36,160 nt of DNA from Gammaproteobacteria bacterium UBA7449 (GCA_002477465.1 DLPV01000005.1:155945-192104); one strand, 5' to 3'. Shown: positions 1 to 8,573, numbered from the stretch's first letter. The notes: generated by a model from the sequence alone, not told the origin. Program-made: numbers and translations.

Positions 1-679
1 CGCCATTAGCTGCCAGATATTCCTCGGCACGGGTCACCAGCTCGATCATATTGCTGTAACTCTGCTCGGCGTCTTCGTGGAAAGTAAAGATGCCGTGATG
101 CAGTAACACGATGCCCTTGATCGAATCCCAGTTGATGCTCGCGGTGGCTTCGGCAACCTGCTGCGCCAGAATAAAACCCGGCATCACATAAGGAAGGATC
201 AACACTTCATCGCCGTAAAGATCGGCAAGCCTGGTGTGGCCATCCGTTGTATTGCTGAGGATCACGACTGCATCAGCATGGCTATGATCCACATACTTGT
301 GCGGTATCAGAGCGTGCAGGATTGCCTCGACCGATGGCGTTGGTCCGTTTGGGTCCAGCAGGGCAAGGCGCAGTTCGCGCATCATGTCTGAGTCAGAGAG
401 ATGCTGCAGCTGACCCAGCCGCTGCAGGTAAGCCAGATCCACCGGCGGAAAGCCCGGCGCTTTAATAGTGCGCAAATCCCAACCTGAGCCTTTCACATAC
501 AGCGCTGGAATGGCCTCACCGAACACATTCAGAAACGGTGCTTTGACGGAAGTATTACCGCCGCCGTGCAGCACCAGGCTGGAATCAGCACCTAGTAATT
601 GGGAGCTATAGACACGCAGTTCGACTTCAGACTGCGCTGCCGCGACTGCGGCGTCAGAGTTTTGCCAGCGGTTTTTCAT
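1..679 (-). CDS. Class II aldolase/adducin-family protein, partial (N-terminal part)
   Basis: The gene runs off the left edge; 226 N-terminal residues are visible from the ATG at 679, preceded by a short GGAA ribosome site. The Gly-rich GGGNTS motif (residues 39-44) is the substrate phosphate-binding loop of class II aldolases. E118 in SVEAILHA, H132 and H134 in DHSHAD, and H194/H195 in LLHHG match the acid/base residue and zinc ligands of that fold. In this family the domain often forms the first half of a bifunctional aldolase/short-chain dehydrogenase of about 600-700 residues (YuxG or RhaD-ADH type). The missing part could therefore hold a Rossmann dehydrogenase domain, but this cannot be seen here. 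The substrate, a sugar phosphate or ketose, is unknown. It is separated from exbD by a terminator hairpin, so it is transcribed independently. Confidence 0.88.
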   Translation of the reverse strand, partial: MKNRWQNSDAAVAAAQSEVELRVYSSQLLGADSSLVLHGGGNTSVKAPFLNVFGEAIPALYVKGSGWDLRTIKAPGFPPVDLAYLQRLGQLQHLSDSDMMRELRLALLDPNGPTPSVEAILHALIPHKYVDHSHADAVVILSNTTDGHTRLADLYGDEVLILPYVMPGFILAQQVAEATASINWDSIKGIVLLHHGIFTFHEDAEQSYSNMIELVTRAEEYLAANG

Positions 680-780
680 GTTTCCGGATCGTTTTAATCA
701 AATCAGAGCAAATAGATTCGTTCAGCAGATTTTCACCTGAAGCGCCATTTTGTGGACAAGCATTTATGGCTGAGCAATAA

Positions 781-810
781 AAAACGCACCATCTTGCGAT
801 GATGCGTTTT
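781..810 (-). terminator. Rho-independent terminator of exbD (bidirectional shape)
   Basis: A 13-position stem with one mismatch (781-793 with 798-810) closes a TTGC loop. It has A-runs on the left and T-runs on the right, so it can terminate on either strand. It lies 27 bases past the exbD stop and 102 bases before the aldolase start. The minus-strand role for exbD is the likelier one. Confidence 0.8.
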
Positions 811-836
811 TGGGAATACCGACAAACTCGTTAGAA

Positions 837-1256
837 CTAGTTCGGTTCGACGATGGAAATATTCGCCATGCCAGCCTGCCTGGCTGCATCCATAATCATG
901 ACCAGAGTAGAAACTTCAGACGAATTATTCGGCTGGATAATCACGGAAGCAGCGGGATTCTCCGCCTTCAGCTGGTCAATATTGGAACGCACCTGAGTCG
1001 CGATAATCGGACGCGGGTTGCCGTTCAGGATGATCTCGTTATTGGGACCGATCTCGAACAGGATATTCTTCTTGTCCGTATCTTCCGGCGGTGTTTCGTT
1101 GTTATTGTTGTCGCTGCTGGCCGCATTGATAGAGGTCTCAGACAAGAATGTGGCTGTCACCACAAAGAAGATCAGCAGGATGAATACCACGTCCAACATG
1201 GGCGTGAGATCGATCTTGGCGTCATCTTCCTTATGCTTACCGGAGATTTTTTTCAT
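837..1256 (-). CDS. exbD: ExbD/TolR-family biopolymer transport protein
   Basis: This 139-residue inner-membrane protein belongs to the proton-driven motor family (ExbB-ExbD-TonB, TolQR) that energises outer-membrane import. A single N-terminal membrane segment holds the hallmark DLTPMLDVVFILLIFF. D22 corresponds to the essential membrane aspartate of ExbD. An Asn/Glu-rich linker (residues about 46-64) leads to the periplasmic ExbD domain. I chose the start at 1256 because AGGAAA lies 6 bases upstream; an upstream in-frame start would add 21 residues before the conserved end with no ribosome site. No exbB/tolQ or tonB partner is adjacent: the upstream gene is a TetR regulator and the downstream one is an unrelated aldolase. 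It must use a motor subunit encoded elsewhere, or be a relic of a larger cluster. Confidence 0.9.
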   Translation of the reverse strand: MKKISGKHKEDDAKIDLTPMLDVVFILLIFFVVTATFLSETSINAASSDNNNNETPPEDTDKKNILFEIGPNNEIILNGNPRPIIATQVRSNIDQLKAENPAASVIIQPNNSSEVSTLVMIMDAARQAGMANISIVEPN

Positions 1257-1291
1257 TGTAATTTCCTGGCACTTACTACTTAAAAGACTCG

Positions 1292-1319
1292 AGTATATCA
1301 GTGCTGGAACGAGAAACAA
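1292..1319 (-). promoter_or_regulatory. Candidate sigma-70 promoter for exbD
   Basis: On the minus strand, TTGTTT (1319-1314) and TATACT (1297-1292) are separated by 16 bases, about 36 bases before the exbD start. This suggests exbD has its own promoter rather than depending on the TetR gene. No transcription data support it. Confidence 0.4.
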
Positions 1320-1351
1320 AAGCCCTAAGCAGGAGTAGCAACATCCACCCG

Positions 1352-1382
1352 GGCCAAGTGTTACCTAACGTCCCACTTGGCC
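1352..1382. repeat. Perfect 9-bp inverted repeat between the TetR gene and exbD
   Basis: GGCCAAGTG (1352-1360) and CACTTGGCC (1374-1382) are perfect inverted copies with a 13-base spacer, about two helical turns centre to centre. No T-run follows on either strand, so it does not look like an intrinsic terminator. It lies just past the TetR stop and 33 bases upstream of the exbD -35 candidate, a position suited to an operator. Confidence 0.55.
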
Positions 1383-1401
1383 AGACTGACCGCCTGAACG
1401 A

Positions 1402-1989
1402 CTACTTCTTCAGGGAACCCAGAGTGAAATTGAGGAGATCTTCCAGCTGGCGGGCATTCTTTCCTTCTCGAGAGCTAACCCGCAGGCCATGCAGCAGGTT
1501 CATCAGGATATCAGCGGCCGCCTCTTCAGAAACCCCCTTCTTGAACTTACCCTTCTTCTTCGCTTGTTTAAGGCGAACCAACAGGGACTTGCGAATATTA
1601 GCCAGCGAACTACGCACCATGCGCTTGATGTCGCGGTCGTAGTTGATGCTTTCGCAGAGCGAGTTTACGAGCAGACAGCCCATGGCACGGTGCTTGTTGC
1701 TAACACCAAGTACAGACTCCTGAAAATAAGTTTCAATAGCCTCCCAGGGTCCGAGTTCGTGGTTCTTGAGGGATGCAGCAATGTGACTATCGACAATCTT
1801 GTTGTACTGATCGACGCATGATTTGAAGAATGTATCCTTATCTCCGAAGGAGTTGTAAAGAGTTCCTCGATTTATGCCCGTGCAATCCAATAGTTTCTGG
1901 ACCGAACTTGCTTCGTATCCTTCCTTCCAAAATTGCTCCATTGCATTGGTGAGAACTTTTGCTTCATCGAATTCAACTGGTCTTGCCAT
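1402..1989 (-). CDS. TetR/AcrR-family transcriptional regulator
   Basis: This 195-residue protein is of usual TetR size. Residues about 5-60 form the N-terminal helix-turn-helix; the pattern ...SVQKLLDCTGINRGTLYNSFGDKDTFF is the classic TetR recognition helix and following conserved helix. The C-terminal ligand domain has the GCLLVNS motif seen in AcrR-like regulators with a TetR_C extension. The basic run KQAKKKGKFKKG (about residue 143) is typical of a surface loop. The ligand is unknown. The only same-strand neighbour downstream is exbD, 145 bases away with a perfect inverted repeat between them. It may regulate itself, exbD, or distant genes. The start is the ATG at 1989; the ribosome site is weak. 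Confidence 0.92.
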   Translation of the reverse strand: MARPVEFDEAKVLTNAMEQFWKEGYEASSVQKLLDCTGINRGTLYNSFGDKDTFFKSCVDQYNKIVDSHIAASLKNHELGPWEAIETYFQESVLGVSNKHRAMGCLLVNSLCESINYDRDIKRMVRSSLANIRKSLLVRLKQAKKKGKFKKGVSEEAAADILMNLLHGLRVSSREGKNARQLEDLLNFTLGSLKK

Positions 1990-2447
1990 TTTGTGTGCTC
2001 AATATCCTGTGATTTACCGGTTATAGTGAGGTTTTTGCGTGATTGCCAGCATCGGTAACACTGCAAACTCGCAAAACGAATGTATTTGGCGCACTGTTTT
2101 GATGCCAAAAAAATCACTACCAGGCAGTGAATTCAGAAACCCCCGGCGCCGCGGGGGCGGTATTGTATTACAGCGCATTCGGATTTACATCATCCGATTC
2201 CAAAAAAGTGGTCTTCGGTGGACAGTCAGAATGTCAATTTGATCTAAATTTTGGAATGCAATTATGGCTGCATCGGGCCAGAACTGCGAAGCGTATCACG
2301 ACGTGAGCCGATTTTATTCAAACCATTCCTGACGAATCAGTATAAAACACGCTTGACCTTATCTTGAATGTCGATTCAAGTATGGCATTGCGGGCCAGTT
2401 GGTTAACTTTTAAACAGTGTGCTGGCAGATTTTCCAGCTGCAAACAG
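1990..2447. other. 458-bp gap without a gene; small hairpins only
   Basis: I see no convincing coding sequence on either strand. It holds the TetR promoter region; TGGCAA-17-TATAAC on the minus strand just upstream of 1989 is a weak candidate. It also has a GC-rich hairpin around 2145-2160 (CCCCCG...CGGGGG) and a perfect 7-bp stem with a 4-base loop at 2363-2380 (CTTGAAT/ATTCAAG). The last lies about 70 bases past the DUF445 stop but lacks a T-run, so it is a doubtful terminator. Confidence 0.5.
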
Positions 2448-3179
2448 TTACACAGACCAATTGTTCACTATAGTGACCACGAGCCCCATCAAACCGCCGA
2501 AGGCACAGCCCCAGACCACTAACCAGCCCAGATGTTTATGGATCATCACTTGCACAATGTCCTTCACCATCCTTGGGGTCATTTGATTGAGGCGCTGCTC
2601 AATAAGTTCACTTACGGTTTCGCGAATCGACTCTTCATCCAGCGCATTTTTCATGGCGCCCTCAACCCGGGACTGAAACTCGTCGTTAGCAAACTGTTCT
2701 TTGAAGTATTCCCGCATGCGCTCAACAAAAGGCGATTTCAGAGGGTTCAGCGCATCTCTGCCTCCCAGCATCCCCAGCATACCGGCGAAGGAAGACCCCA
2801 TGATGACGTCCATCAGCGAATCGAAGGCCTTTTCCAGATCGAGACTATCGATGGTGCCCTGAATCTGCTCCCCCAAACGCTCCGAAGACTGGCCAGCCCC
2901 ATGGAAAAATGCCTCCAGATCACCGCGATTGAAGAACTGCTCCATAATCAGGTTGCGAATACCTTCTTTAAAGTCCTCGAAGCGCAACTGCACCACGCCA
3001 GACCCATACAGCCCCGGCACCCGCTCAAACAGCATATGTACCGCAAGCCAGTTGGTAATGCCTCCAGACAGGGCAAACAGGCCGGTATTAAGCACGTACA
3101 CCTGGTAAGTGCCCGACATCAAATAGCCCACAGTCACAACGATAACGGCGACGAAATTACTGACTAAACTCTTATTGAT
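2448..3179 (-). CDS. DUF445 family membrane protein
   Basis: This is a DUF445 protein of about 243 residues (related to E. coli YjiN and Bacillus YheB, no known biochemical function). It has a hydrophobic N-terminus, the family signature GGITNWLAVHMLFERVPGLYGSG, a long amphipathic helical middle and a C-terminal membrane helix (GWLVVWGCAFGGLMGLVV). The first usual initiation codon is GTG at 3137, but it has no ribosome site and cuts the first membrane helix. Reading on upstream gives I-N-K-S-L-V-S-N-F-V-A-V-I-V, which completes the helix. The ATC at 3179-3177 has AGGGG six bases upstream, and homologues, as I recall, begin Met-Asn-Lys-Ser. I therefore place the start at this AUC. The family is clear; the start is inferred. 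Confidence 0.82.
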   Translation of the reverse strand: MNKSLVSNFVAVIVVTVGYLMSGTYQVYVLNTGLFALSGGITNWLAVHMLFERVPGLYGSGVVQLRFEDFKEGIRNLIMEQFFNRGDLEAFFHGAGQSSERLGEQIQGTIDSLDLEKAFDSLMDVIMGSSFAGMLGMLGGRDALNPLKSPFVERMREYFKEQFANDEFQSRVEGAMKNALDEESIRETVSELIEQRLNQMTPRMVKDIVQVMIHKHLGWLVVWGCAFGGLMGLVVTIVNNWSV

Positions 3180-3695
3180 AACTAACCCCTACAAAACTTT
3201 TGGTGGCTGCTGTAGCTGACTGGCGCGAAACGAGGCCGAATAATAAATGAATCCGGTCGGCATGGGCAATATGATAAATTATCCGCAATCAGGGCAAGCG
3301 CTCGCGCACCTCACCTAGCTGCGCCAGGTTAATCTCTGCCACTGCCACACCCTCCTCCAGTCCCAGGCTGGCAAGCACATTTCTCTCGGGATCGATGATC
3401 ATGTAATGTCTCCAGGTTTCGCGCCGCTAACCATTTGCGCCACTGCAACAACATTGTCCATAGTGCGCTGAACCCAAGTTTTTCCTCATACTATGCTTGT
3501 CTCTGTCTATTGCCTCCACTCTAAAGCACCGGACACAGTTGACTCCAGTGGGGAGATAGCGTTAATTGAATCAATAGAATATGGCTGACAGTTCAATGCC
3601 TTATTGTCTTGCTATGTAACTGACAGACTAAGCTGACCACTTACACCCCTACTAATTGACTGATCAGGCTAGTCAACCGAGGCGCAATCAGAGCC
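3180..3695. other. 516-bp gap with only a gene relic
   Basis: Apart from the nitrilase relic (3289-3461) there is no gene. A possible promoter for the plus-strand methyltransferase, TTGACT (3539-3544) with TTAATT (3562-3567) at 17-base spacing, is weak and about 130 bases from its start. No trace of tldD, the usual next gene after nitrilase, was seen. Confidence 0.5.
3289..3461 (-). pseudogene. Nitrilase (carbon-nitrogen hydrolase) relic with internal deletion
   Basis: Two ends of a class I carbon-nitrogen hydrolase lie next to each other in different frames. From the ATG at 3461 the protein begins M-D-N-V-V-A-V-A-Q-M-V-S-G, the typical nitrilase N-terminus. In another frame, ANG-stop-RRETWRHYMIIDP and then EGVAVAEINLAQLGEVRERLP up to the TGA at 3289 matches the family C-terminus. 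About 200 central residues are missing, including the Glu-Lys-Cys triad, so it cannot be an enzyme. In Pseudomonas-type genomes a nitrilase-family gene follows yhdP on the same strand. Here the relic also lies after yhdP on the same strand, which supports decay in place. Homology is read from motifs alone. Confidence 0.72.
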
Positions 3696-4356
3696 ATGCC
3701 AGCAGCGGACCATCAACACGAGCTTGAACTCACGATACAGACCTTTGATAAGTGCGCACAGCAGTACTGCGATAAATTCGAGTCCTACAAACCCTATATT
3801 GAGAGTTACGAAAAATTCGCCGCTCTCTTCACCCCGCGCCATCGGCGAGTACTCGAAGCAGCCTGTGGGCCAGGATTGTTTTGTCGTTTGCTATGGCAGC
3901 AAATCCCCAAACTGGATATTAAAGGCTTTGATCTGGCGCCTGCTATGGTTAATCTCGCCAGAGCCAACTGCCCTGATGCGCAATTCGCGGTTATGGATTG
4001 CCGCGACCTTGACCAGCTTGATGGTCGGTTCGATGTCATTATCGGCGCCTTTTGTTTTTCCCTACCTGAATCAGGATGAAGTTATTGAGTTCATTGGCGC
4101 AGCTGCGGTAAAGCTTAGTGCCGGCGGCCTGCTATTTATCAGCACCATGGAAGGTCGCTACGAGAATTCTCAATTCAAGAGCCGTGGCGAGGATGAAGGA
4201 GTTTTGAATTACCTGTATTCGGAATCGTTTATCTCGACCACCCTGGTCGAACAAGGCTTTGAAGTGCTGGATCTTTTCCGCCAGGACTACCCTCTGGATA
4301 ATGCAGAAGCTGACACCGATCTATTCGTCTTCGCCCGCAAGATGGCAGGGGATTGA
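3696..4356 (+). pseudogene. Class I SAM-dependent methyltransferase, frameshifted
   Basis: The reading frame from the ATG at 3696 gives VLEAACGPG (residues 52-60, the SAM-binding motif I) and an acidic motif II (IKGFDLAPAMVNLAR). It then reads DVIIGAFCF and runs into a stop at 4077-4079. Removing one T from the T5 run at 4055-4059 joins it to PYLNQDEVIEFIG and onward to the stop at 4354-4356. The result is a continuous protein of about 219 residues, normal for a small-molecule methyltransferase. Both halves keep good family features and codon use, so the lesion is recent, or is a homopolymer error in the assembly. The substrate is unknown. It is the only plus-strand gene in this part and sits between yhdP (convergent, 11 bases) and the nitrilase relic, so it may have been inserted there. 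Confidence 0.82.
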
Positions 4357-4367
4357 TCGGTTCAAAG

Positions 4368-7300
4368 CTACTGCGGCAAGGCTGGCGCTGTGTCTGGTGA
4401 GCCAAAAGCCTGTTTAAATTCAGGTTCCAGACCTTCGATAGGTCCGGACAGGGTATATACAGCGCTGGAAAGGCTATCCACCTGATCCCCGAAAATCCGG
4501 TCAAACAGATAGGCCCCTACCGCCAGCGGGATATTTGCAGTCAACAGACCAATCCACGGTAAGTTATTACTGACAGGAAGCGTCACAAACATTTCACCAT
4601 TGATCGACTCCTCGCCCAGGTCAACTTCCCCGGTAATCTGGTAGAGGCTGCTGGGACCAGATATTACGAGCCGATCTTCGATAGTCAGCAGACCATCATC
4701 TAAATCCAGGTTTCCGGTGATCTCATCGAAAGCCAGCCCGCTGCGCAGCAGGTCATCGCTGAAACGCAGCCGCTGGAATACCGCAGTCAGATTGATAAAA
4801 CTCACCAGTCTCAAGGCGCCACCAGTGCCGGAATCTCGCAGGAAGCGACCATCGTCAACTCGCATATCGATACGACCGCTGAGATGCTCACTGGAGAAGA
4901 AGGCAGGAGTGCCCGGCCAGCGTAATTCAGTCACGAAAACCGCGCGATCACTCTCAACGCTGGGCGCATAGCCATTAGCCTCCAGCACGCCGCTGATATC
5001 GCCTGCCACTAACACCCCGGTGAGTTCACTGTTGTGCTCAATCCCATCATAAAACCAGCTGAAGTGCGGCTCGAGGTATTCGAATGCCTCATCGGGCTCG
5101 TCGCGCCCCAGCCGCAGCCCTCTGAAGTCAAAATTTATGTCATGGAACTCGGCGCCAACACCGGTGGGTGTAAGGGTAAAAGCCCAACTACCAAACTGCC
5201 TGTCTCCGATGTCAAATTCATCGGTTTCGAACAGCATGAGCGGCAATTCTCTTGGATCTAAACCGATCAGCGGATCCTCTCGCTCTTCATCCTCGTCACG
5301 GCCACGCCCTTGGTCAGTTGCCGCAATTGCCGCGGACGTCTGCTCGACCGCTTCTGTTTCACCGGCCTCGACGTCAGCAGATTCTGCTTCCTCTTCTTCA
5401 TCGCCCGGCAGCCGCAAATACTCCAAATCAACCTGCAAGTAATAGTCGTTATCGTAGGGGATGACCACCTCTCCCTGCACTGCATCGCTGCTTACCCAGG
5501 TTAACCAACCCGCAGCAGCAGAGGAAGGCTCCATTCTGAAGCTCACCTCGGGAAGTTCTTCCCCGTAAAGCGAAAAAATATCTGACTGGATATCAACGAA
5601 CGCGATTGTGCTACCAAGTTCTGATGTGGATTCATTGGCATTCCCCATACTAGTAATCAGGTTGACCCAGGGCTCGAGATCAAACCGCTCGATGCTGCCA
5701 AGGATTGCCAAACCCGCAGTATCATTGTCAGCCAACTGCTTCATACTGCTGTCTTGCTCGCCAATAACCACCAGGCCATCAGTGATGATGCTGTCATCAA
5801 TATCCAACAGGAAACGCAGGTCTTCACCAAGTACACCGTTGATCTCCTGCTGTGTCCCATCAAGGGCCAAGTTGAGACTGAGGAGCTTCTGCAAATCGGG
5901 CGTTTTATTAAATGGCTCCGGTAGATCCATAGTGACGCCCAGCAGATCGGATTCGATTTGCAGCACATTCGCGGCGCTTGCACCTGGCCGCTGGTCGATG
6001 GTCATCTTGGCGTCATAGGCAAATTCGCCGGTCATATTGGCGAGCAGGCCTCTAACAAACTCGCTCTGGCGTGGCCAGGCAATCATCTCGGCTGGCGTGG
6101 AGGATCCACCACCTTCGATCACAATCGTCTCAATATCACCGGCTTCTCCTGTGGACGACAGCGCTAATTCAATTTCGGCACCGAACATTTCGCCACTAAG
6201 TTCAGTGGGCTCCAAGCCAGTGCGGGTATCAAAAATGATTGCGCCAGAGAGCTGACTCACCGACAGGTCAAAATCAGGTATCGCCAGGTTGTTATCGGCC
6301 ATCAGCATGTCGAGCCGTATCTCAGTCTCAGCCCCGTCCTGGTCCAAGGGAACGATGACCTCAACGTCCGCAGTAAATTCGCCTTCTGCCTGCCAGGTAG
6401 AAAAAGTTTCCTGTAGGCCACCCCCCAGGGGCGCAGCTTGGATGTAATCCAGGCCCTGGGCCGTCAGACCTGAAGCGGCGCCGGTGACGGTGAGCAGGTT
6501 GCGCCCTGCCTCATTTCGGCGGACGATGCCCGTGGCCGTTTCCATCTGCATGCCAAGACTGCGGCCACTGTCTACCTGCACATCGATATTGTTGTCATCA
6601 GTCACTACGGTGGCGGTCAGTTCCTCAAGATTCGGAAACTCATCACTGAAGTTGACCTGTCCGTTTTCAAGCTGCCAATAGCTCTGAAATGTTTTAGTCT
6701 CAGAGGGCGACCCTCCAACGGTTGAGCCCCTATATAGAATCCCACTACTGTAGATATCACCGTCAACGATAGCCTGTTCCAGAAACTGCATGGTATTGCG
6801 CAGACTCTGATTTATGTTCGGTCCATCCGGCAGGTATAGCGTTTTTTGAGCGGCATCGACCCGTTCTGCGCCCACCACGAGATCTAAACTCGCGTCCCGG
6901 CTTCCATCGGGAAAACGCTGGGTGATGGACGTGAACTGGGCATTGCCGTCTACAGCTTCTGACTCGGCAACAATCCTGCTACTGACCAACTTGACTCGCT
7001 GCCCATTGCTCAGGTCAACATCAATTAACAGGCGTCCATTCACATAGCTGTAATCCCAGACGCGGGTAAAGGTCGCGGGGATGTTCATGCTGAAATCAGT
7101 TGAGTCCACTTCCGCCAAGCCGGTTAGCTGCTGAGCCGCCTCATCAAACTCCATCTCTACATAAGCATCTATACCCCATATATTGGGGGAATTCCTAACC
7201 GAACCTATCTGGCCATCCACCACATTGCTCCGCAGTGAGATAATGTCATCCGTGGTATCTGTTAGCGGCATGCTCAGACTGAAATTTTCCAACACACCAT

Positions 7301-8432
7301 CGGGATTGAAGCCCTGGAGCTCCGTCATGGCGTTATCCGACAAGACCCCACTATCCAAAGCTAACTTGGCTAGCAAACCCAGTTCGATGCGATCGGCGCG
7401 CACATTGAGAACACTTTCTGGCACCAGGTAAACGTAAGCATTGAATGAGCGCCAGTACTCCTCGCTATAATTTATCGACATGTCCGCTAGCGCAACTTCC
7501 CAGTGATCCCTGGTCATACCTCGGGCCAGCTTCGCCTTACCCTGCAAATTATCCAGCCGAAGCGGCTGGCCATCCAGCACACTTACTGTGACACCAGGTA
7601 CCTCTAACTCAATATTTACAGAAAGTACCTCACCATTTTCGAGGTTCAACCAGGCCTGACCCCCACCCTGAATGCTCTCTATTGCTACTTGCCCCAGATC
7701 CTGCTCGGCGAACAGCCTGGAGTAATCCGAATTTGGCACGCTTATATGAAACGTTCCAGACACCTCATCCAGTGCATCACCCTGTACTTCAAACGAGAAT
7801 GCAAGCTGCTCGGCATTGCCTTCCAGATTGGCGTTAACATGTAAAAAGTGATTATCACCCTGGTTCTGGAAGGTAGCCACGCCATTAACCAGACTAAGGC
7901 GATCACCACTGCGGGTGAGAACGTTGATTCCCACATCGGTTAGATCCAGACGGGTAAAACTGAGAAAAGTTTGGTAGAGCGAATTAAGATCCACCGGATC
8001 ACCACCACCGGCGGCATTCACACCCGTCAGTTGCCAGCTACCGTCGGTATTCTGTGAAATGTCGATGGCAAGACTTTCAATGACGAATTCCTCGAGCACC
8101 CAGCGTCGCTGCCAGACTGAGCGCGGCATATCCACAATGATTTTCGCGCTGGCAAAGCGCAAAGCAGAGCGAGGCAACTCCTCGCTCACGGCAAGCTGCA
8201 AACCGTCAATCTGAACCACGGGATTGAAACCAGAAAAACTGCCGGTTAGGGATTCCACGGAAACGGGTATGCCTGTGCTTTGTTGAATCTGGTCTTCGAG
8301 AAAAGAGGCGTAGCGTGAAATCGCCGGCATGAACTGCCGCCCGGCAGATACATAAGCAGCGAGCAACACTACCGCCACGACCACCAGCAAGAGCAGCTGT
8401 TGATAGACTTTCTTCAGAATCGTGGCAAACAT
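4368..8432 (-). CDS. yhdP: YhdP family AsmA-like phospholipid transport protein
   Basis: This 1354-residue protein is somewhat longer than E. coli YhdP (1266). One N-terminal membrane anchor (residues about 9-28, LLLLVVVAVVLLAAYVSAG) is followed by a very long periplasmic beta-rich region with the DUF3971/YhdP domain. The C-terminal AsmA-like segment has GRIDMRVDDGRFLRDSGTGGALRLVSF and GEVDLGEESINGEMFVTLPVSNNLPW. YhdP, with TamB and YdbH, bridges the envelope and moves phospholipids to the outer membrane. A strongly acidic, repeat-poor insert lies at about residues 1006-1056. The gene is the last complete one of the mreB-mreC-mreD-yhdE-rng-yhdP series, 141 bases after rng. The ATG at 8432 directly precedes the anchor, as expected. 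Confidence 0.96.
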   Translation of the reverse strand: MFATILKKVYQQLLLLVVVAVVLLAAYVSAGRQFMPAISRYASFLEDQIQQSTGIPVSVESLTGSFSGFNPVVQIDGLQLAVSEELPRSALRFASAKIIVDMPRSVWQRRWVLEEFVIESLAIDISQNTDGSWQLTGVNAAGGGDPVDLNSLYQTFLSFTRLDLTDVGINVLTRSGDRLSLVNGVATFQNQGDNHFLHVNANLEGNAEQLAFSFEVQGDALDEVSGTFHISVPNSDYSRLFAEQDLGQVAIESIQGGGQAWLNLENGEVLSVNIELEVPGVTVSVLDGQPLRLDNLQGKAKLARGMTRDHWEVALADMSINYSEEYWRSFNAYVYLVPESVLNVRADRIELGLLAKLALDSGVLSDNAMTELQGFNPDGVLENFSLSMPLTDTTDDIISLRSNVVDGQIGSVRNSPNIWGIDAYVEMEFDEAAQQLTGLAEVDSTDFSMNIPATFTRVWDYSYVNGRLLIDVDLSNGQRVKLVSSRIVAESEAVDGNAQFTSITQRFPDGSRDASLDLVVGAERVDAAQKTLYLPDGPNINQSLRNTMQFLEQAIVDGDIYSSGILYRGSTVGGSPSETKTFQSYWQLENGQVNFSDEFPNLEELTATVVTDDNNIDVQVDSGRSLGMQMETATGIVRRNEAGRNLLTVTGAASGLTAQGLDYIQAAPLGGGLQETFSTWQAEGEFTADVEVIVPLDQDGAETEIRLDMLMADNNLAIPDFDLSVSQLSGAIIFDTRTGLEPTELSGEMFGAEIELALSSTGEAGDIETIVIEGGGSSTPAEMIAWPRQSEFVRGLLANMTGEFAYDAKMTIDQRPGASAANVLQIESDLLGVTMDLPEPFNKTPDLQKLLSLNLALDGTQQEINGVLGEDLRFLLDIDDSIITDGLVVIGEQDSSMKQLADNDTAGLAILGSIERFDLEPWVNLITSMGNANESTSELGSTIAFVDIQSDIFSLYGEELPEVSFRMEPSSAAAGWLTWVSSDAVQGEVVIPYDNDYYLQVDLEYLRLPGDEEEEAESADVEAGETEAVEQTSAAIAATDQGRGRDEDEEREDPLIGLDPRELPLMLFETDEFDIGDRQFGSWAFTLTPTGVGAEFHDINFDFRGLRLGRDEPDEAFEYLEPHFSWFYDGIEHNSELTGVLVAGDISGVLEANGYAPSVESDRAVFVTELRWPGTPAFFSSEHLSGRIDMRVDDGRFLRDSGTGGALRLVSFINLTAVFQRLRFSDDLLRSGLAFDEITGNLDLDDGLLTIEDRLVISGPSSLYQITGEVDLGEESINGEMFVTLPVSNNLPWIGLLTANIPLAVGAYLFDRIFGDQVDSLSSAVYTLSGPIEGLEPEFKQAFGSPDTAPALPQ

Positions 8433-8573
8433 TTTAAAGTTACTGTCAGGAACGCTTGTTCATAGAGTCAGGGAAAGGAACGCTAGTCTGAATTCGGCGC
8501 GGACTAATCCCATTTATATCCTGGGTTTGCTTAACAGGAACTTAAATCAAACCGGGAAGCGATACCTCGGATC

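Noticed and set aside
2145..2162. GC-rich hairpin as a terminator
   Set aside because: The 6-bp stem has no following T-run on either strand and does not lie at the end of a gene.
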